Shown piece after piece: positions 7,520 to 14,521 of a stretch of 17,755 nt of DNA; the stretch's first letter is position 1; every line of letters begins with the position of its first letter. The stretch is from the NCBI GenBank assembly GCA_005888335.1, contig VAWY01000077.1, positions 1 through 17,755 on the forward strand. Reading direction: 5' to 3'. The DNA is from Actinomycetota bacterium (GTDB lineage: Bacteria > Actinomycetota > Thermoleophilia > Solirubrobacterales > Solirubrobacteraceae). A model generated the notes under the pieces. It was given only the letters and a program-made list of their open reading frames with translations. It was not told the origin of the DNA and searched no databases. Position numbers and translations under genes: made by a program.

Positions 7520-8179
7520 ATGGCTTTGACGATTGGTGATACGGCCCCGGATTTCGAGGCGGAGACGACGGAGGGGACGATTCGGTTCCACGATTGGGTG
7601 GGTGACTCCTGGGCGGTGTTGTTTTCGCACCCGAAGGACTTCACGCCGGTCTGCACGACCGAGCTCGGCTACATGGCGAAGATCAAGCCGGAGTTCGACC
7701 GGCGGAACGTGAAGATCATCGGGTTGTCCGTGGATCCGGTGGACAAGCATTCGGCCTGGTCGAGCGATATCGAGGAGACGCAGGGGCAGGCGCCCAACTA
7801 TCCGATGATCGGCGACTCGGATTTCAACGTCTCGAAGCTGTACGGGATGCTGCCGGCGGCGGTGTCGGGTGACCCGGCGGAGCGGACGCCGGCGGACAAT
7901 CAGACGGTGCGGAACGTGTTCGTGGTCGGTCCCGACAAGAAGGTGAAGCTGGTGTTGGTGTATCCGATGACGACGGGCCGCAACTTCGATGAGGTGTTGC
8001 GGGTGATCGACTCGTTGCAGTTGACGGCAAAGCACAAGGTGGCGACACCCGTCAACTGGCAGCAGGGTGAGGACGTGATCATCGCCGGCTCGGTCTCCAA
8101 CGACGAGGCCAAGGAGACCTATCCGGACGGCTGGAAGGAACCGAAGCCGTACATCCGGATCGTGCCGCAACCCAACTGA
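7520..8179 (+). CDS. 1-Cys peroxiredoxin (Prx6/AhpE-like Prx6 subfamily)
   Basis: This is a thiol peroxidase that reduces hydrogen peroxide or organic hydroperoxides in the cytoplasm. The catalytic motif is FTPVCTTE, with T42, peroxidatic C45 and the supporting R131 in QTVRNV. C45 is the only cysteine in the 219 residues, so there is no resolving cysteine. The length and the C-terminal extension (VNWQQGEDVIIAGSV, DGWKEPKPYIRIV) mark the Prx6 subfamily. The reductant, perhaps a small thiol or another protein, is unknown. The ATG is fixed by AGGAGG at 7508-7513. Codon use differs from its neighbours: 7 of 11 leucines are TTG, and acg, gtg, tcg and gat are frequent, while adjacent genes use CTC/CTG. 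This suggests expression-related bias or a different origin. The gene converges on acylphosphatase with only four bases between stops. Confidence 0.96.
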   Translation: MALTIGDTAPDFEAETTEGTIRFHDWVGDSWAVLFSHPKDFTPVCTTELGYMAKIKPEFDRRNVKIIGLSVDPVDKHSAWSSDIEETQGQAPNYPMIGDSDFNVSKLYGMLPAAVSGDPAERTPADNQTVRNVFVVGPDKKVKLVLVYPMTTGRNFDEVLRVIDSLQLTAKHKVATPVNWQQGEDVIIAGSVSNDEAKETYPDGWKEPKPYIRIVPQPN

Positions 8180-8183
8180 ACGG

Positions 8184-8456
8184 CTAGTACCGGACGTCGA
8201 AGCCCGAGAGCCCCTCGGGTCGCTCCTCGACGGCCTCAACCTGAGTGACCGCTGCTCCTCTCGAGCCCTCGGCGCAGAAGCGGACGAGCGCCTCGACGGC
8301 CTCCGGCGCACCCTCGAAGACCGCCTCCACGGAGCCGTCAGCCCGATTGCGCACCCAGCCCGCGACCCGGCGGGTATCCGCCGCGCGGGCGACGGCGAAC
8401 CGGAAGCCGACGCCTTGGACGCGGCCGTGGACGACGACCCTGCGGCGGACGGTCAC
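8184..8456 (-). CDS. acyP: Acylphosphatase
   Basis: This is a small cytoplasmic enzyme that hydrolyses carboxyl-phosphate bonds of acylphosphates such as acetyl phosphate or 1,3-bisphosphoglycerate. At 90 residues it has the standard length. The two family signatures are intact: VHGRVQGVGFR with catalytic R19 in the phosphate-binding loop, and GWVRN with catalytic N37, followed by DGSVEAVFEG. The start is a GTG at 8456; no good Shine-Dalgarno precedes it, but the motif spacing fits this start. It converges with the peroxiredoxin gene and is divergent from the secreted-protein gene. Its context gives no further clue to its role. The assignment is secure. Confidence 0.95.
   Translation of the reverse strand: MTVRRRVVVHGRVQGVGFRFAVARAADTRRVAGWVRNRADGSVEAVFEGAPEAVEALVRFCAEGSRGAAVTQVEAVEERPEGLSGFDVRY
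8203..8219 (+). terminator. Inverted repeat just past the peroxiredoxin stop
   Basis: CCCGAG and CTCGGG form a perfect 6-base stem with a 5-base loop, about 24 bases after the peroxiredoxin stop and inside the 3' end of the opposing acylphosphatase gene. There is no T tract on the plus strand, so an intrinsic terminator is possible but weak. Confidence 0.25.
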
Positions 8457-8486
8457 CCGCGTAGGCTATGAAAGGCCCCCACAGGG

Positions 8487-8515
8487 TTGTGGCGGCGGGC
8501 AGGGGTGGCTAACGT
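8487..8515 (+). promoter_or_regulatory. Possible promoter of the secreted protein/histidine kinase pair
   Basis: TTGTGG at 8487-8492 and TAACGT at 8510-8515 are separated by 17 bases and match the loose actinobacterial TTGnnn/TAnnnT pattern. They lie in the 100-base gap between the divergent acylphosphatase and the secreted-protein gene, about 40 bases before its ATG. The match is modest and unproven. Confidence 0.35.
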
Positions 8516-8556
8516 GGGCGCCGCTGCGGCATTGTCGCTCGCCCAGGGAATCGCCA

Positions 8557-9173
8557 ATGTCCGCCAACCGGTCACGACGCGCCCATTCCGTGCTCGCAAT
8601 CGCGCTCCTCGCGTCGGCGGCGCTGTGCGCAAGCGCCGCGGCCTCGGGCACGGCAGCCGGAAAGCAAGACCCCGGCACGTGGTGCGGGGGCACCCTCTGG
8701 CGGCTGATGACGCTGAGCGACGAGGACCGGGCGTACGTGTCCCTCCACGGGGAGCAGACGACGATCGCCGAGATCGCGAAGCTCACGTCGCCGAACCGGA
8801 TCGTGCCCGCGCGCACGACGATCTTCCGAAGTTGCGGGCAGTCGTCGACCGCTACCGGATCGCGTCGAACGGCGAGATCATCCTGATCCTCTACAGCATC
8901 GACACCGGGCAGTACATGGACGCGTATCTCCCGAACCCACACTGCCTCGGCGCGCGCGCGCGTGACCGCACGGGAATGATCGCGGCGAGGAAAGAGTTCA
9001 CGTCTCACTGCGCGCGCGTCACGGCGGCGTGGGAGCTGCTCGGCACAACGCTCGAGGTCGCCGGTGTTGGATTCTGGAACCCGAGCAAGAGCACGCGCGG
9101 CGCGCTGCCGAACGGGGCAGAGCTCAGGCCGGTGACGAACCTGCGCGTCGTCTCCGGCTGCGGGGTTCGCTGA
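8557..9173 (+). pseudogene. Small secreted four-cysteine protein, reading frame broken by a -1 shift
   Basis: The gene starts at ATG 8557 (AGGGA at 8546-8550 upstream) with a clear signal peptide: MSANRSRRAH, then a hydrophobic core ending in ASAAASG. The mature part begins DPGTWCGGTLWRLMTLSD and runs to IVPARTTIF. From about 8829 the natural continuation is one base out of frame: KLRAVVDRYRIASNGEI, then QYMDAYLPNPHC, GVGFWNPSKSTRG and ELRPVTNLRVVSGC, ending with the stop at 9171-9173. Together the two halves match my recollection of a widespread secreted family with a C-terminal GVGFW(D/N) and ELHPV-type motif and four cysteines. The lost base is best placed in the CC at 8826-8827: one extra C there would restore IFPKLRAVV. 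Function is unknown. As read, frame one ends early at 8886. It is either a pseudogene or a sequence error. It lies six bases before the histidine kinase. Confidence 0.72.
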
Positions 9174-9179
9174 GGCCGG

Positions 9180-10937
9180 ATGAGCGCCACGGTGACGGAT
9201 TCGCAGCGCGAGCGGCTTGGCCGCCGCTTCTGGAACCGGACAACGGTACCGGCCGTCGCGGTCAAACGGCGCGTGCAGGTCTCGCTCCTCATGCTGTTGA
9301 CGCTGCTCATCGCGGTGCTGGCGACCGGCGTCCTTGCGACCTACAACCTCTACCGCTCGGCAGAAGACCGCTACATCGGCGTCGTCTTGCCGCTTCGCGG
9401 GCTCACGCGTGACGTCCTCTTCCAGATGGAGAAGGAGCAGACCGGTGTTCGCGGCTACATCATCACCACGGATCGCGACAGCCTCGCCCCGTACAAAGCG
9501 GGGCGGAAGGCGGTGCTCGCAGATCTCACCCGGATCGCTGCGCTCACGCAGGGCCGCTCCCCTCTGGCAGAGCACATTCGCGAGGTCCGTGAGCGAGCGG
9601 TTGCGCTGCACGGGTTCTACGACTCGCTGATCGTGTTCGTCGCCGACGGGACCATCTCGAAGGACAAGGCCGGCCAGGAGCTCGCCACCCGTCAGGTGTT
9701 GAACGGCGCGGCTCTCACCGCACGGTTCTACCGCGCTGCGTCCCTGGTGCAGAATGACGTCAACAGTTTCGCCCAGGCGACGCGGGACAATCAGCGGAGA
9801 ACGCTCCGGCGCACGCTCGCGGCACTCAGCGTCGCCGGCTTCCTCGCGCTCGCCGTCGCCGCCGCGCTCCTCGTCAAGGTGCCCGAGCAGCTTCGGCGCC
9901 TCTATGCGTCCGAGGAGGATGCGCGCCTGCGCGCCGAGCAGGGTGCCAATGCCGCTCGCGCCCTCGCGCACGTGTCGGACGCTGTGCTTCTCGTGGACGA
10001 CGCCGGCGCCGTCCGGTTCTGGAACGGGGCGGGCGAGCAGCTCTTCGGCGTCCCGGCCCGTCTGGCGGTGGGGAGGCAGGTCGCCGCGGTCCTGCCGGAC
10101 TACGACCGCCTGCTCGAGGCCGCGCACCGCCAGGACCCCTTCGTGCCGGTCCTGATCGAAGGCTCCGAACGCTGGCTCGCGCCCGCGCTCAGCACCTTCG
10201 ACGGCGGCAGCGTGCTCGCGATCCGGGACGCGACCGAGGGGCACGTTCTCGAACGCGCGCGCGCGGATTTCGTCGCCACCGCCTCGCACGAGCTCCGGAC
10301 GCCGCTGACGACCGTCTACGGAGGTGCGAGAACGCTGATCGCCCACGGCGACAAGCTCGGGCGCGGCCAGCAGGAGAGCCTGCTGCGGATGATCGAGCAG
10401 GAGTCGGAGCACCTCGTGCAGATCGTCGACCAGCTGCTCGTCAGCGCGCAGCTCGACCGCGGCGCGCTCAATCTCGACGAGTCGGAAACCAACCTCGAGG
10501 CGCTCTGTGCCAGCGTGGTGGAATCGGCGCGCATGCGTGCCGGACGGGGAATCACGTTGACCTTCGACGCGCCGAGTCCGGTCAGCCCGCTCCGCTGCGA
10601 CGAGTCTCTGCTGCGGCAGGTCCTCGTGAACCTCGTCGAGAACGCTCTCAAGTATTCGCTCGTCGGCGGCCACATCGATGTACGCCTGCGCGAGGAGCGC
10701 GGCCGAGTCCGGATCGAGGTCGAGGATGAGGGCCTCGGCATTCCGCCGGCCGAACAGGAACGAATCTTCGAGAAGTTCTACCGGCTCGACGCCGCGATGA
10801 GCCGGGGCGTCGGCGGCTCGGGCCTCGGCCTCTTCATCTCTCGCGAGATCGTCACGCAGATGGGCGGTTCGCTCTCCGTCCGCTCGGGCGAGGATGCGGG
10901 CTCGACGTTCACCGTCACGCTGCCGCGCTACGCGTGA
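9180..10937 (+). CDS. Membrane sensor histidine kinase with CHASE3 and PAS domains (orphan)
   Basis: This is a two-component sensor kinase that autophosphorylates on a histidine in response to a signal. The 585 residues show, in order: membrane helix 1 (about 34-56); an extracytoplasmic CHASE3-like helical domain with MEKEQTGVRGYIITTDRD (83-100); helix 2 (about 212-233); a coiled linker; a PAS domain (about 257-352); and the HisKA H-box ATASHELRTPL with H370. The HATPase core carries the N box NLVENALKYS (484-493), G1 DEGLGIP, F box FEKFYR and G2 GGSGLGLFIS (545-554). All catalytic residues are present. The ATG is six bases after the stop of the secreted-protein gene, so the two are probably co-transcribed. 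No response regulator is encoded in the window. A long antisense frame over it is only a codon-bias shadow. Confidence 0.95.
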   Translation: MSATVTDSQRERLGRRFWNRTTVPAVAVKRRVQVSLLMLLTLLIAVLATGVLATYNLYRSAEDRYIGVVLPLRGLTRDVLFQMEKEQTGVRGYIITTDRDSLAPYKAGRKAVLADLTRIAALTQGRSPLAEHIREVRERAVALHGFYDSLIVFVADGTISKDKAGQELATRQVLNGAALTARFYRAASLVQNDVNSFAQATRDNQRRTLRRTLAALSVAGFLALAVAAALLVKVPEQLRRLYASEEDARLRAEQGANAARALAHVSDAVLLVDDAGAVRFWNGAGEQLFGVPARLAVGRQVAAVLPDYDRLLEAAHRQDPFVPVLIEGSERWLAPALSTFDGGSVLAIRDATEGHVLERARADFVATASHELRTPLTTVYGGARTLIAHGDKLGRGQQESLLRMIEQESEHLVQIVDQLLVSAQLDRGALNLDESETNLEALCASVVESARMRAGRGITLTFDAPSPVSPLRCDESLLRQVLVNLVENALKYSLVGGHIDVRLREERGRVRIEVEDEGLGIPPAEQERIFEKFYRLDAAMSRGVGGSGLGLFISREIVTQMGGSLSVRSGEDAGSTFTVTLPRYA

Positions 10938-10961
10938 GCCCCGCGGCCGACGTGCGCCGGA

Positions 10962-12578
10962 TCAGGCCGTAGGCGCTTCGACCAGACCCCGGTCCGCGAT
11001 CTCCAGCTCGCGCATCTTGAACTTCTGGATCTTGCCGGTGACCGTCATCGGGAACGCATCGACGAAGCGGACGAGCGCCGGGATCTTGAACCGGGCGATC
11101 TTGTCGCGGCAGAACTCCTGCAACGCGAGCTCGTCGAGGCTTGCGCCCGGCTTCAGGACGATCCACGCGCAGACGATCTCCCCGTACCGCTCGTCCGGGA
11201 CGCCGATCACCTGAGCATCCGCGATGTCGGGGTGTGTGTAGAGGAACTCTTCGATCTCTCGCGGGTAGATGTTCTCGCCGCCGCGGATGATCATGTCCTT
11301 GCTGCGGCCGACGATGTTGACGTAGCCGTCGTCGTCCATCGTCGCGAGGTCGCCGGTGTGCATCCAGCGCGCTCCGTCGATCGCCTCGCGGGTCGCCGCC
11401 TCGTCGCCCCAGTAGCCGAGCATGACCGAGTAGCCGCGTGTGCAGAGCTCGCCCGACTCGCCGCGCCGCACGACGCGGCCGGACGGGTCGACGATCTTCA
11501 CCTCGACGTGCGGGTGCACTTGCCCGACCGTGCCGACCCGCTTGTCGAGCGGATCGTCGCGTTGTGTCTGCGCCGAAACCGGTGACGTCTCCGTCATTCC
11601 GTAGCAGATCGTGATCTCGTCCATGTGCATCTCGTTCTGCACGCGTTTCATCACCTCGACCGGGCACGGCGAGCCCGCCATGATCCCGGTGCGGAGCGTG
11701 GAGAGATCCCACGCATCGAACGACGGGTCGCCGAGCTCGGCGATGAACATCGTCGGCACGCCGTAGAGCGAGGTGCAGCGCTCCTCTGCGACGGCGGCCA
11801 GCGCTGCGCCGGCGTCGAACGCCTCGGACGGGATGACGATGCACGCGCCGTGCGTGACGATCGCGAGGTTGCCGAGCACCATTCCGAAGCAGTGGTAGAA
11901 CGGCACCGGCACGCAGACACGGTCGGCCGGCGTGTAGCCGAGCGTTTGCCCGATGAAGAAGCCGTTGTTGAGGATGTTGTGGTGGGAGAGCGTCGCGCCC
12001 TTCGGGAATCCGGTCGTTCCCGACGTGTACTGGATGTTGATCGGCTCGTCGAAGTGCAGCCCGGCCTCTCGCTGCAGAAGCGTCTCGACCGAAACGCCGG
12101 CTGCGCGTGCGAGCAATGCCTCCCACTCCACGAGCGGGAGCAGCCGCCGGACGGACGGTGCATCGATGCTCTCGAGCAGCTCGCCGTAGTCCGCATCCTT
12201 GAACCCGGCGGCGTGAATCAGCACCGAGCAGCCGGACTGGCGCAGCGCGTATTCGAGCTCGTGCGCCCGGTACGACGGGTTGATGTTGACGAGGATCGCG
12301 CCGATGCGGGCGGTCGCGAACTGGACGACGACCCACTCGGCGTTGTTCGGCGACCAGATCCCGACCCGGTCGCCCTTCGCGACGCCCTCGGCGAGCAGCG
12401 CGCGAGCGCACCGCTCCACCTCTGCGTCGAGCTCGCGGTAGCTCCACCGGATCCCCTGGTGGCGGGCGACGAGCGCGTCCCTCGACCCGTGCTCGTCCAC
12501 CGTAGTGCGCCAGGCCTCGCCGATCGTCTCGCCGCGGAGCGGAACGTCGGAGAGCCCATGCGCGTACGCCAAGCTCAT
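10962..12578 (-). CDS. Acyl-CoA synthetase, AMP-binding (ACSF2-like fatty-acid CoA ligase)
   Basis: This enzyme activates a carboxylic acid, probably a medium- or long-chain fatty acid, to its CoA thioester through an acyl-AMP. The 538-residue protein has the normal length. It carries the phosphate loop [11 protein letters not shown] (184-194), FYHCFG, adenine-binding CYGMTETSP (325-333), HTGD (407-410), hinge GRSKDMI and ENIYPREIE (435-443), and catalytic K516 in TVTGKIQK. Sequence around [10 protein letters not shown] and the TVGQVHPH motif resembles ACSF2/FadD-type ligases. I chose the ATG at 12578. The open frame extends another 79 residues, but those lie antisense within the ArsR frame, are Arg/Pro-rich and do not resemble the family. 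Two palindromes lie 15-45 bases upstream. It follows arsR by 50 bases on the same strand and may be co-transcribed. The chain-length specificity cannot be read. Confidence 0.95.
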   Translation of the reverse strand: MSLAYAHGLSDVPLRGETIGEAWRTTVDEHGSRDALVARHQGIRWSYRELDAEVERCARALLAEGVAKGDRVGIWSPNNAEWVVVQFATARIGAILVNINPSYRAHELEYALRQSGCSVLIHAAGFKDADYGELLESIDAPSVRRLLPLVEWEALLARAAGVSVETLLQREAGLHFDEPINIQYTSGTTGFPKGATLSHHNILNNGFFIGQTLGYTPADRVCVPVPFYHCFGMVLGNLAIVTHGACIVIPSEAFDAGAALAAVAEERCTSLYGVPTMFIAELGDPSFDAWDLSTLRTGIMAGSPCPVEVMKRVQNEMHMDEITICYGMTETSPVSAQTQRDDPLDKRVGTVGQVHPHVEVKIVDPSGRVVRRGESGELCTRGYSVMLGYWGDEAATREAIDGARWMHTGDLATMDDDGYVNIVGRSKDMIIRGGENIYPREIEEFLYTHPDIADAQVIGVPDERYGEIVCAWIVLKPGASLDELALQEFCRDKIARFKIPALVRFVDAFPMTVTGKIQKFKMRELEIADRGLVEAPTA

Positions 12579-12592
12579 GCCGCGGGTTCTAC

Positions 12593-12624
12593 GCGCAACC
12601 GCGTTGCGCCGCAACCCGGTTGCA
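12593..12624. promoter_or_regulatory. Two adjacent GCAAC/GTTGC palindromes upstream of the acyl-CoA synthetase
   Basis: The 50-base gap between arsR and the synthetase gene is filled by two inverted repeats. The first is GCGCAAC-CGC-GTTGCGC at 12593-12609 with 7-base arms. The second is GCAACC-C-GGTTGC at 12611-12623 with 6-base arms. Their centres are 16 bases apart, close to one and a half helical turns. There is no T tract on either side. This arrangement suits a repressor operator for the synthetase better than a terminator of arsR. The cognate regulator is unknown. Confidence 0.5.
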
Positions 12625-12628
12625 GAAT

Positions 12629-12940
12629 CTAGCCCTCGGTAGCCCGGAGCACCGACGCGAGCAGTCCCGGAAAACGCCGGTCGAGCTCTGCCCGTCGCAG
12701 CTGGAAGTACTTGCACCTGCCCGCTTCGCGCTCGGCGATGATGCCGGCCCCGAGGAGCGTCTTGAAGTGGTGGCTCGCGGTCGACTTCTTCACCGGGACG
12801 TTGATGTCGCCGCACTTGAGCTCGCCGGCGTCGTCGCAGCCGGCGAGCTGGCGCACGATCTCGAGCCGAACGGGATCGGAGAGCGCCTGGAGCACGGTGA
12901 CGCCGTCGACGGCGTCCAGGTCAGGGGCGGTGGCGGTCAT
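12629..12940 (-). CDS. ArsR-family winged-helix transcriptional repressor
   Basis: This is a small DNA-binding repressor, probably dimeric, with a winged helix-turn-helix: [16 protein letters not shown], recognition region [19 protein letters not shown], then the wing [13 protein letters not shown] and a C-terminal helix [14 protein letters not shown] use the ATG at 12940 (103 residues). An in-frame TTG at 12961 would add seven residues but lies upstream of the predicted transcription start. Three cysteines are present, in AGCDD, LKCGD and GRCKY, but not the ELCVCDL metal site of classical ArsR, so metal sensing is doubtful. This subgroup is commonly found next to MFS exporters. Here it is divergent from a DHA2 exporter, with repeated TCGAACA half-sites between them, and upstream of the acyl-CoA synthetase. 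Autoregulation and control of the exporter are inferred. Confidence 0.92.
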   Translation of the reverse strand: MTATAPDLDAVDGVTVLQALSDPVRLEIVRQLAGCDDAGELKCGDINVPVKKSTASHHFKTLLGAGIIAEREAGRCKYFQLRRAELDRRFPGLLASVLRATEG

Positions 12941-12986
12941 TGTTTGACGAGCATCGAACAAATACTGTACGGTGACGATCGAACAA
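12941..12986. promoter_or_regulatory. Candidate ArsR operator: repeated TCGAACA half-sites
   Basis: ATCGAACAA occurs twice, at 12953-12961 and 12978-12986, spaced 25 bases apart. The first copy also pairs with TGTTTGA at 12941-12947 as an imperfect inverted repeat (one mismatch to TGTTCGA, 6-base spacer). The sites overlap both divergent promoters, which is the usual placement for an autoregulating ArsR-type repressor. Binding is inferred. Confidence 0.5.
12944..12973 (+). promoter_or_regulatory. Promoter of the MFS exporter gene
   Basis: TTGACG at 12944-12949 is a strong -35 match, followed after 18 bases by TACGGT at 12968-12973 as a modest -10. The start point would be near 12980, about 34 bases before the GTG. 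The element overlaps the divergent repressor promoter, so one bound repressor could block both. Confidence 0.45.
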
Positions 12987-12992
12987 TAGCAA
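12964..12992 (-). promoter_or_regulatory. Promoter of arsR-type repressor gene
   Basis: Read on the minus strand, TTGCTA (12992-12987) and TACAGT (12969-12964) are separated by exactly 17 bases, a good fit to a housekeeping sigma promoter. Transcription would start near 12957, leaving a leader of under 20 bases to the ATG at 12940. One TCGAACA half-site lies in the spacer and another at the start point. Confidence 0.55.
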
Positions 12993-13013
12993 CGCGCCCA
13001 AAGGAGCCGAGCA

Positions 13014-14459
13014 GTGTCCTACGCCATACCGCAGTCCGAGCAGCTGAGCAGGCGCGCCTGGGGGGCGCTGCTGGTGCTCTGCGGCGCTCTCTTCCTCGAC
13101 GCGCTCGACGTGTCGATGATCGGCGTCGCCCTGCCCTCGATCCGCACCGACCTCCACCTGTCGACGAGCTCGCTGCAATGGGTCGTGAGCGCCTACGTGC
13201 TCGGCTACGGCGGCTTCCTGCTGCTGGGCGGCCGCGCTGCCGACCTGCTCGGACGACGGCGGGTGTTCCTCATCGCCCTCGGCGTCTTCATCGTCGCCTC
13301 GGCACTGGGCGGCATCGCGAATGACGGCTCGCTCCTCATCGCGATGCGCTTCGTCAAGGGCGTGAGCGCGGCGTTCACGGCGCCGGCGGGCCTGTCGATC
13401 ATCACCACGACGTTCGCCGAAGGGCCCGCGCGCAACAAGGCGCTCGCCGTCTACACGGCGACGGGCGCGACCGGCTTCTCGCTCGGCCTCGTCTTCGGCG
13501 GATTGCTGACGGAGATCGGCTGGCGGTGGGTGTTCTTCCTGCCTGCGCCGGTCGCCTTCGTTGCGCTGCTCGCGGGGATCCGGCTCGTGCCGCAGAGCAC
13601 GCGCCCCCGCTTCTCGCGCGCGTTCGACCTCGCGGGCGCCGTGTCGATGACCGCCGGGATGCTGCTGCTCGTGTTCACGCTCGTCGAAGCTCCCGATGCG
13701 GGCTGGGGCTCGTTCCGGACGCTCGGCTCGTTCGTCGCCGTCGCTGCGATCTTCGCGGTGTTCGTCGCGCGCGAGCGGAGCACGCCGGCGCCGCTCGTGA
13801 GGCTCGGGATCCTTCGCAACGCGTCGCTCGTGCGCGCGAACCTTGGCGCCATGTCGCTCTTCGGCGGCTGGGTCGGCTTCCAGTTCATCGTCACGCTCTA
13901 CTTGCAGCAGCTCCGCGGTTGGTCGTCGCTCGAGACCGGGCTCGCGATCTTCCCCGGCGGCGCCCTCGTGGCGGTGCTCTCCCCGCGGATTGCGCCGCTG
14001 ATCATGCGCTTCGGCGTCACACGGCTGATCGTGGCCGGCCTGGTCTCGATCACCGGCGCGTACGCGCTCTTCCTTCCGATCGGGCTCGACTCGGGCTACG
14101 CAGCAGCAATGCTGCCGACGTTCATCCTCGCCGGGCTCGGCTTCGCGCTCGCCTTCGGCCCGCTCAACGTCGCGGCGACGAACGGCGTCGCACCGGAGGA
14201 GCAGGGACTCGCGGGCGGCCTCTTGAACACGTCGTTCCAGTTCGGCGGCGCGCTCGCACTGGCGATCGTCACCGCGGTGATCAACGCGAACGTCGGCGCC
14301 GGCGGCTCGCCGCAGGCGATCCTCGTCGGCTATCACGCCGCGCTCTACGTCTCGGTCGGCGCCGCCCTCCTCGGCCTCACGGCGATGCTCCAGCGCACCT
14401 CCCGTCGCGCGGCCGAGCCCGAGCCTGCGCTCGAGGAGATCTTGGACGAGGCCGCCTAG
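13014..14459 (+). CDS. DHA2-family MFS drug/metabolite exporter (EmrB/QacA-like)
   Basis: This is a proton-coupled multidrug or metabolite efflux protein of the 14-helix DHA2 family in the cytoplasmic membrane. The 481-residue chain shows family motif D1 LDALDVSMIGVALPSI (28-43, with membrane acids D29 and D32), QWVVSAYVLGYGGFLL, motif A GGRAADLLGRRR (72-83), and motif C-like GATGFSLGLVFGGLL. About fourteen hydrophobic segments follow. The C-terminus is short and acidic. The GTG start has AGGAG at 13002-13006, seven bases upstream. It is divergent from the ArsR-type repressor and its promoter overlaps the putative operators, so induction by the repressor's ligand is likely. The exported compound is unknown; the neighbouring acyl-CoA synthetase hints at an acid or lipophilic compound, but that is only context. 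Confidence 0.94.
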   Translation: MSYAIPQSEQLSRRAWGALLVLCGALFLDALDVSMIGVALPSIRTDLHLSTSSLQWVVSAYVLGYGGFLLLGGRAADLLGRRRVFLIALGVFIVASALGGIANDGSLLIAMRFVKGVSAAFTAPAGLSIITTTFAEGPARNKALAVYTATGATGFSLGLVFGGLLTEIGWRWVFFLPAPVAFVALLAGIRLVPQSTRPRFSRAFDLAGAVSMTAGMLLLVFTLVEAPDAGWGSFRTLGSFVAVAAIFAVFVARERSTPAPLVRLGILRNASLVRANLGAMSLFGGWVGFQFIVTLYLQQLRGWSSLETGLAIFPGGALVAVLSPRIAPLIMRFGVTRLIVAGLVSITGAYALFLPIGLDSGYAAAMLPTFILAGLGFALAFGPLNVAATNGVAPEEQGLAGGLLNTSFQFGGALALAIVTAVINANVGAGGSPQAILVGYHAALYVSVGAALLGLTAMLQRTSRRAAEPEPALEEILDEAA

Positions 14460-14475
14460 CGTTTTTGCGGCTTTC

Positions 14476-14518
14476 CGCGCTATCATGCGCGACGCTGCAC
14501 GTTTATGCTTGAATAAGC
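14476..14518. promoter_or_regulatory. Inverted repeats upstream of the DeoR-type regulator
   Basis: The 62-base gap before the DeoR gene holds CGCGC-TATCAT-GCGCG (14476-14491) and GCTT-GAAT-AAGC (14507-14518). Both are short, but they lie where a DeoR-type autorepressor would bind. TATCAT or TATGCT (14504-14509) could serve as a -10; no convincing -35 accompanies either. Confidence 0.3.
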
Positions 14519-14521
14519 GGC

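Noticed and set aside
8466..10673. Long minus-strand open frame of 735 codons opposite the secreted protein and histidine kinase
   Set aside because: It is an antisense shadow of GC-rich coding sequence: Arg/Glu/His-rich, no recognisable domain, and it spans two plus-strand genes with intact or conserved motifs.
12579..12815. 79-residue N-terminal extension of the acyl-CoA synthetase
   Set aside because: The extension is Arg/Pro-rich, overlaps the repressor gene in another frame and has no family similarity; the ATG at 12578 gives the normal length.
12941..12961. TTG start for the ArsR-type repressor at 12961
   Set aside because: The predicted transcription start lies near 12957, so the TTG would be outside the message; ATG 12940 fits better.
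14451..14473. GCCGC/GCGGC stem with a T-rich loop at the end of the MFS exporter gene as a terminator
   Set aside because: The T run is in the loop rather than after the stem, and only three T's follow; not convincing.
12921..14486. Minus-strand open frame of 521 codons over the MFS exporter
   Set aside because: It is low-complexity Arg/Glu/Ala/Asp-rich sequence, antisense to a clear 14-helix transporter, with no family features.
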